Source of the DNA: Leclercia sp. UBA7405
GTDB taxonomy: Bacteria > Pseudomonadota > Gammaproteobacteria > Enterobacterales > Enterobacteriaceae
NCBI GenBank assembly: GCA_002469605.1
Contig: DKMV01000250.1
Coordinates: 421 to 10,668, forward strand
Length of the DNA stretch: 10,248 bases
Direction: 5' to 3'
Position numbers and translations under genes: made by a program. Positions 8,671 through 10,248 of this stretch are shown piece after piece. The notes under the pieces were generated by a model. It searched no databases, had not been told where the DNA came from, and was given only the letters and a program-made list of their open reading frames with translations. Position 1 is the stretch's first letter, and each line of letters begins with the position of its first letter.

Positions 8671-9082
8671 TGTTCACTATTCTCCAGCGAAGATTTGAAT
8701 ATTAAATTTCGTTAACGGGGTGCTTATTTTCTTATTAGCAGAAATAAAGACGCGGTTGTAGTGAATAAAGAATGTCAGGAGTGCCGGGATAAAAACGTGA
8801 TCGAGATCACTGCGCTGGCCGCGAGGTAGCCACGCCCGGTGGTGAATGCGCAAATCTGTGCATCAGCGCCCAGGATGTTGTGCATATGCTCAATATATTA
8901 TTCTCAGTAAGCTTCAAAATTGAGCGTTGTTACAATGTGCAGGATCCGGCGGATGTTTATACTTAATCCCGCTTTCATTGTATCTGGTTAATAAATTGAT
9001 ATTACCTGCTGTCTGAAAATAACCAGAAAACATCTTCTCAAAAATAATAAATATAAATAGCGCTGGGCCTGAGGAATTAACT
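8671..9082. promoter_or_regulatory. Divergent garD-garP control region, 412 bases without a gene
   Basis: This AT-rich gap should hold the promoters of garD (leftward) and garP (rightward). I see a strong CRP-like palindrome (8796-8811, listed separately). The heptamer TGTGCAT occurs at 8857-8863 and 8879-8885, 22 bp apart, and TGTGCA again at 8936-8941. For garP a -10 candidate TATACT (8958-8963) has no good -35, as expected for an activator-dependent promoter; it would leave a leader of about 110 bases. GAGG eight bases before the ATG is the garP ribosome site. For garD I could not choose a -10. CdaR is known to activate both genes in E. coli, but I do not know its site well enough to mark it. 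Confidence 0.65.
8796..8811. promoter_or_regulatory. CRP-cAMP binding site candidate between garD and garP
   Basis: CGTGA-TCGAGA-TCACT matches the CRP consensus TGTGA-N6-TCACA at eight of ten positions and has the consensus-like GATC...GATC core (GTGATCGAGATCAC). It lies 126 bases upstream of the garD start and 272 bases upstream of garP, so it probably serves garD more directly. Catabolite control of sugar-acid genes is expected. Confidence 0.72.
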
Positions 9083-10248
9083 ATGAGCGTGGAAACTGCT
9101 GTAGAAACCCGCAAGGGTATTCATACCCGTCATTTAATATTGCTGATTATTTTTATTGTCACGGCGGTGAACTACGCCGACCGGGCAACCTTGTCTATTG
9201 CCGGGACTGATGTCGCAAAAGAGTTACAGCTCAGCGCGGTATCCATGGGGTATATCTTCTCGGCATTTGGCTGGGCCTACCTGCTGATGCAGATCCCGGG
9301 CGGCTGGCTGCTGGATAAGTTTGGCTCCAAAAAAGTGTACACCTACAGCCTGTTCTTCTGGTCGCTGTTCACCTTCCTGCAGGGCTTTGTGGATCTCTTC
9401 CCGCTGGCGTGGGCAGGGGTGTCAATGTTCCTGATGCGCTTTATGCTCGGCTTCTCTGAAGCGCCATCCTTCCCGGCTAATGCCCGCATCGTGGCGGCCT
9501 GGTTCCCGACCAAAGAGCGCGGCACCGCATCGGCTATCTTTAACTCCGCCCAGTACTTCTCGCTGGCGCTCTTCTCGCCGCTGCTCGGCTGGCTGACCTT
9601 TGCCTGGGGCTGGGAGCATGTCTTTACCGTGATGGGCGTGATTGGCTTTGTGCTGACCGGCCTGTGGGTCAAGTTCATCCATAACCCAACCGACCACCCG
9701 CGCATGTCTGCCGAAGAGCTGAAGTTCATCTCCGAGAACGGCGCCGTGGTCGATATGGATCATAAAAAGCCGGGGGATAAAGCCGCCAGCGGGCCAAAAC
9801 TGCACTACATCAAGCAGTTGTTGAGCAGCCGCATGATGCTGGGGGTCTTTTTCGGGCAATACTTTATCAACACCATCACCTGGTTCTTCCTCACCTGGTT
9901 CCCAATCTATCTGGTGCAGGAAAAGGGGATGTCGATTCTGAAGGTGGGCCTGGTGGCCTCTATCCCGGCGCTGTGTGGCTTTGTCGGCGGCGTTCTGGGT
10001 GGCGTCTTCTCTGACTATCTGATTAAACGGGGTTCATCACTGACCCTGGCGCGTAAATTACCTATCGTGCTCGGTATGCTGCTGGCCTCTACCATCATTC
10101 TGTGTAACTACACCGACAACACCGTGCTGGTGGTGATGCTGATGGCGCTGGCCTTCTTCGGCAAAGGTTTTGGTGCGCTGGGCTGGCCAGTGATTTCCGA
10201 TACCGCTCCGAAAGAGATTGTCGGCCTGTGCGGTGGGGTGTTCAACGT
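9083..10248 (+). CDS. garP: GarP, galactarate/glucarate/glycerate transporter, 5' part
   Basis: GarP is an inner-membrane major-facilitator protein of the anion:cation symporter family that takes up galactarate, and probably glucarate and glycerate. The frame runs from ATG at 9083 to the window edge with no stop, giving 388 residues of about 444 expected. MFS features are a first membrane helix LILLIIFIVTAVNYADRATL (18-37), the motif GGWLLDKFGSKK in the loop between helices 2 and 3 (73-84), and FSEAPSFPANARIVAAWFPTKERG (124-147), typical of the glucarate transporter group. The central loop contains NPTDHPRMSAEELKFI. The first dozen residues differ from E. coli, but KGIHTRHLILLIIF onward aligns closely. 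GudP is the nearest alternative, but the neighbouring garD makes GarP much more likely. garL, garR and garK are expected downstream outside the window. Confidence 0.95.
   Translation, partial: MSVETAVETRKGIHTRHLILLIIFIVTAVNYADRATLSIAGTDVAKELQLSAVSMGYIFSAFGWAYLLMQIPGGWLLDKFGSKKVYTYSLFFWSLFTFLQGFVDLFPLAWAGVSMFLMRFMLGFSEAPSFPANARIVAAWFPTKERGTASAIFNSAQYFSLALFSPLLGWLTFAWGWEHVFTVMGVIGFVLTGLWVKFIHNPTDHPRMSAEELKFISENGAVVDMDHKKPGDKAASGPKLHYIKQLLSSRMMLGVFFGQYFINTITWFFLTWFPIYLVQEKGMSILKVGLVASIPALCGFVGGVLGGVFSDYLIKRGSSLTLARKLPIVLGMLLASTIILCNYTDNTVLVVMLMALAFFGKGFGALGWPVISDTAPKEIVGLCGGVFN

Noticed and set aside
8830..8842. Small inverted repeat CCAC-GCCCG-GTGG in the garD-garP gap
   Set aside because: The four-base arms are too short to separate from chance, and no T-run follows.
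8914..9114. Minus-strand frame of 66 codons in the garD-garP gap
   Set aside because: It begins inside garP on the opposite strand, has no ribosome site that I can see and no recognisable product. It is more likely a chance frame in AT-rich leader DNA.
9343..9859. Minus-strand frames (128 and 145 codons) opposite garP
   Set aside because: garP is a full-length-type membrane protein frame on the plus strand with conserved MFS motifs. The opposite frames are shadows.

Overview
The window is chromosomal DNA from a gamma-proteobacterium of the order Enterobacterales. The closest fit is an Enterobacter, Klebsiella, Leclercia, Citrobacter or Salmonella type genome. Every protein resembles its Escherichia coli counterpart, as recalled from memory, along nearly its whole length. 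The genus cannot be fixed from sequence reading alone. No mobile element, CRISPR array, tRNA, rRNA or phage gene is visible.

Layout. (1) Bases 1-571, plus strand: the 3' two-thirds of rsmI, a 16S rRNA methyltransferase. (2) Bases 637-6925, minus strand: a complete galactitol (gat) cluster, transcribed in the order gatY-gatZ-gatA-gatB-gatC-gatD-gatR. (3) Bases 7099-8670, minus strand: garD, galactarate dehydratase, closed by a textbook UUCG-loop terminator that insulates the gat promoter. (4) Bases 8671-9082: a 412-base divergent control region with a CRP-like palindrome. (5) Base 9083 to the window end, plus strand: garP, the galactarate/glucarate transporter, cut off by the window edge.

How the genes work together. 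GatA, GatB and GatC form the galactitol phosphotransferase system, which imports galactitol as galactitol 1-phosphate. GatD oxidises this to D-tagatose 6-phosphate. A kinase not encoded here makes tagatose 1,6-bisphosphate, and GatY with GatZ splits that into dihydroxyacetone phosphate and glyceraldehyde 3-phosphate. GatR, a DeoR-family repressor that is intact here, probably controls both the gatY promoter and its own. Both upstream regions carry the same helically phased CTTTCG repeats. A second sugar-acid route starts with GarP uptake and GarD dehydration; its later enzymes (GarL, GarR, GarK) would be expected just beyond the right edge.

The gene content is known biology, and I found no evidence for an undescribed system. 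The points worth a second look are regulatory: the paired phased operator arrays, a CRP-like site at class II spacing at gatY, a terminator-like hairpin between gatC and gatD, and a GTG start for gatZ. The placement of gat between rsmI and garD is also notable, because E. coli K-12 carries the aga/kba cluster at that junction.
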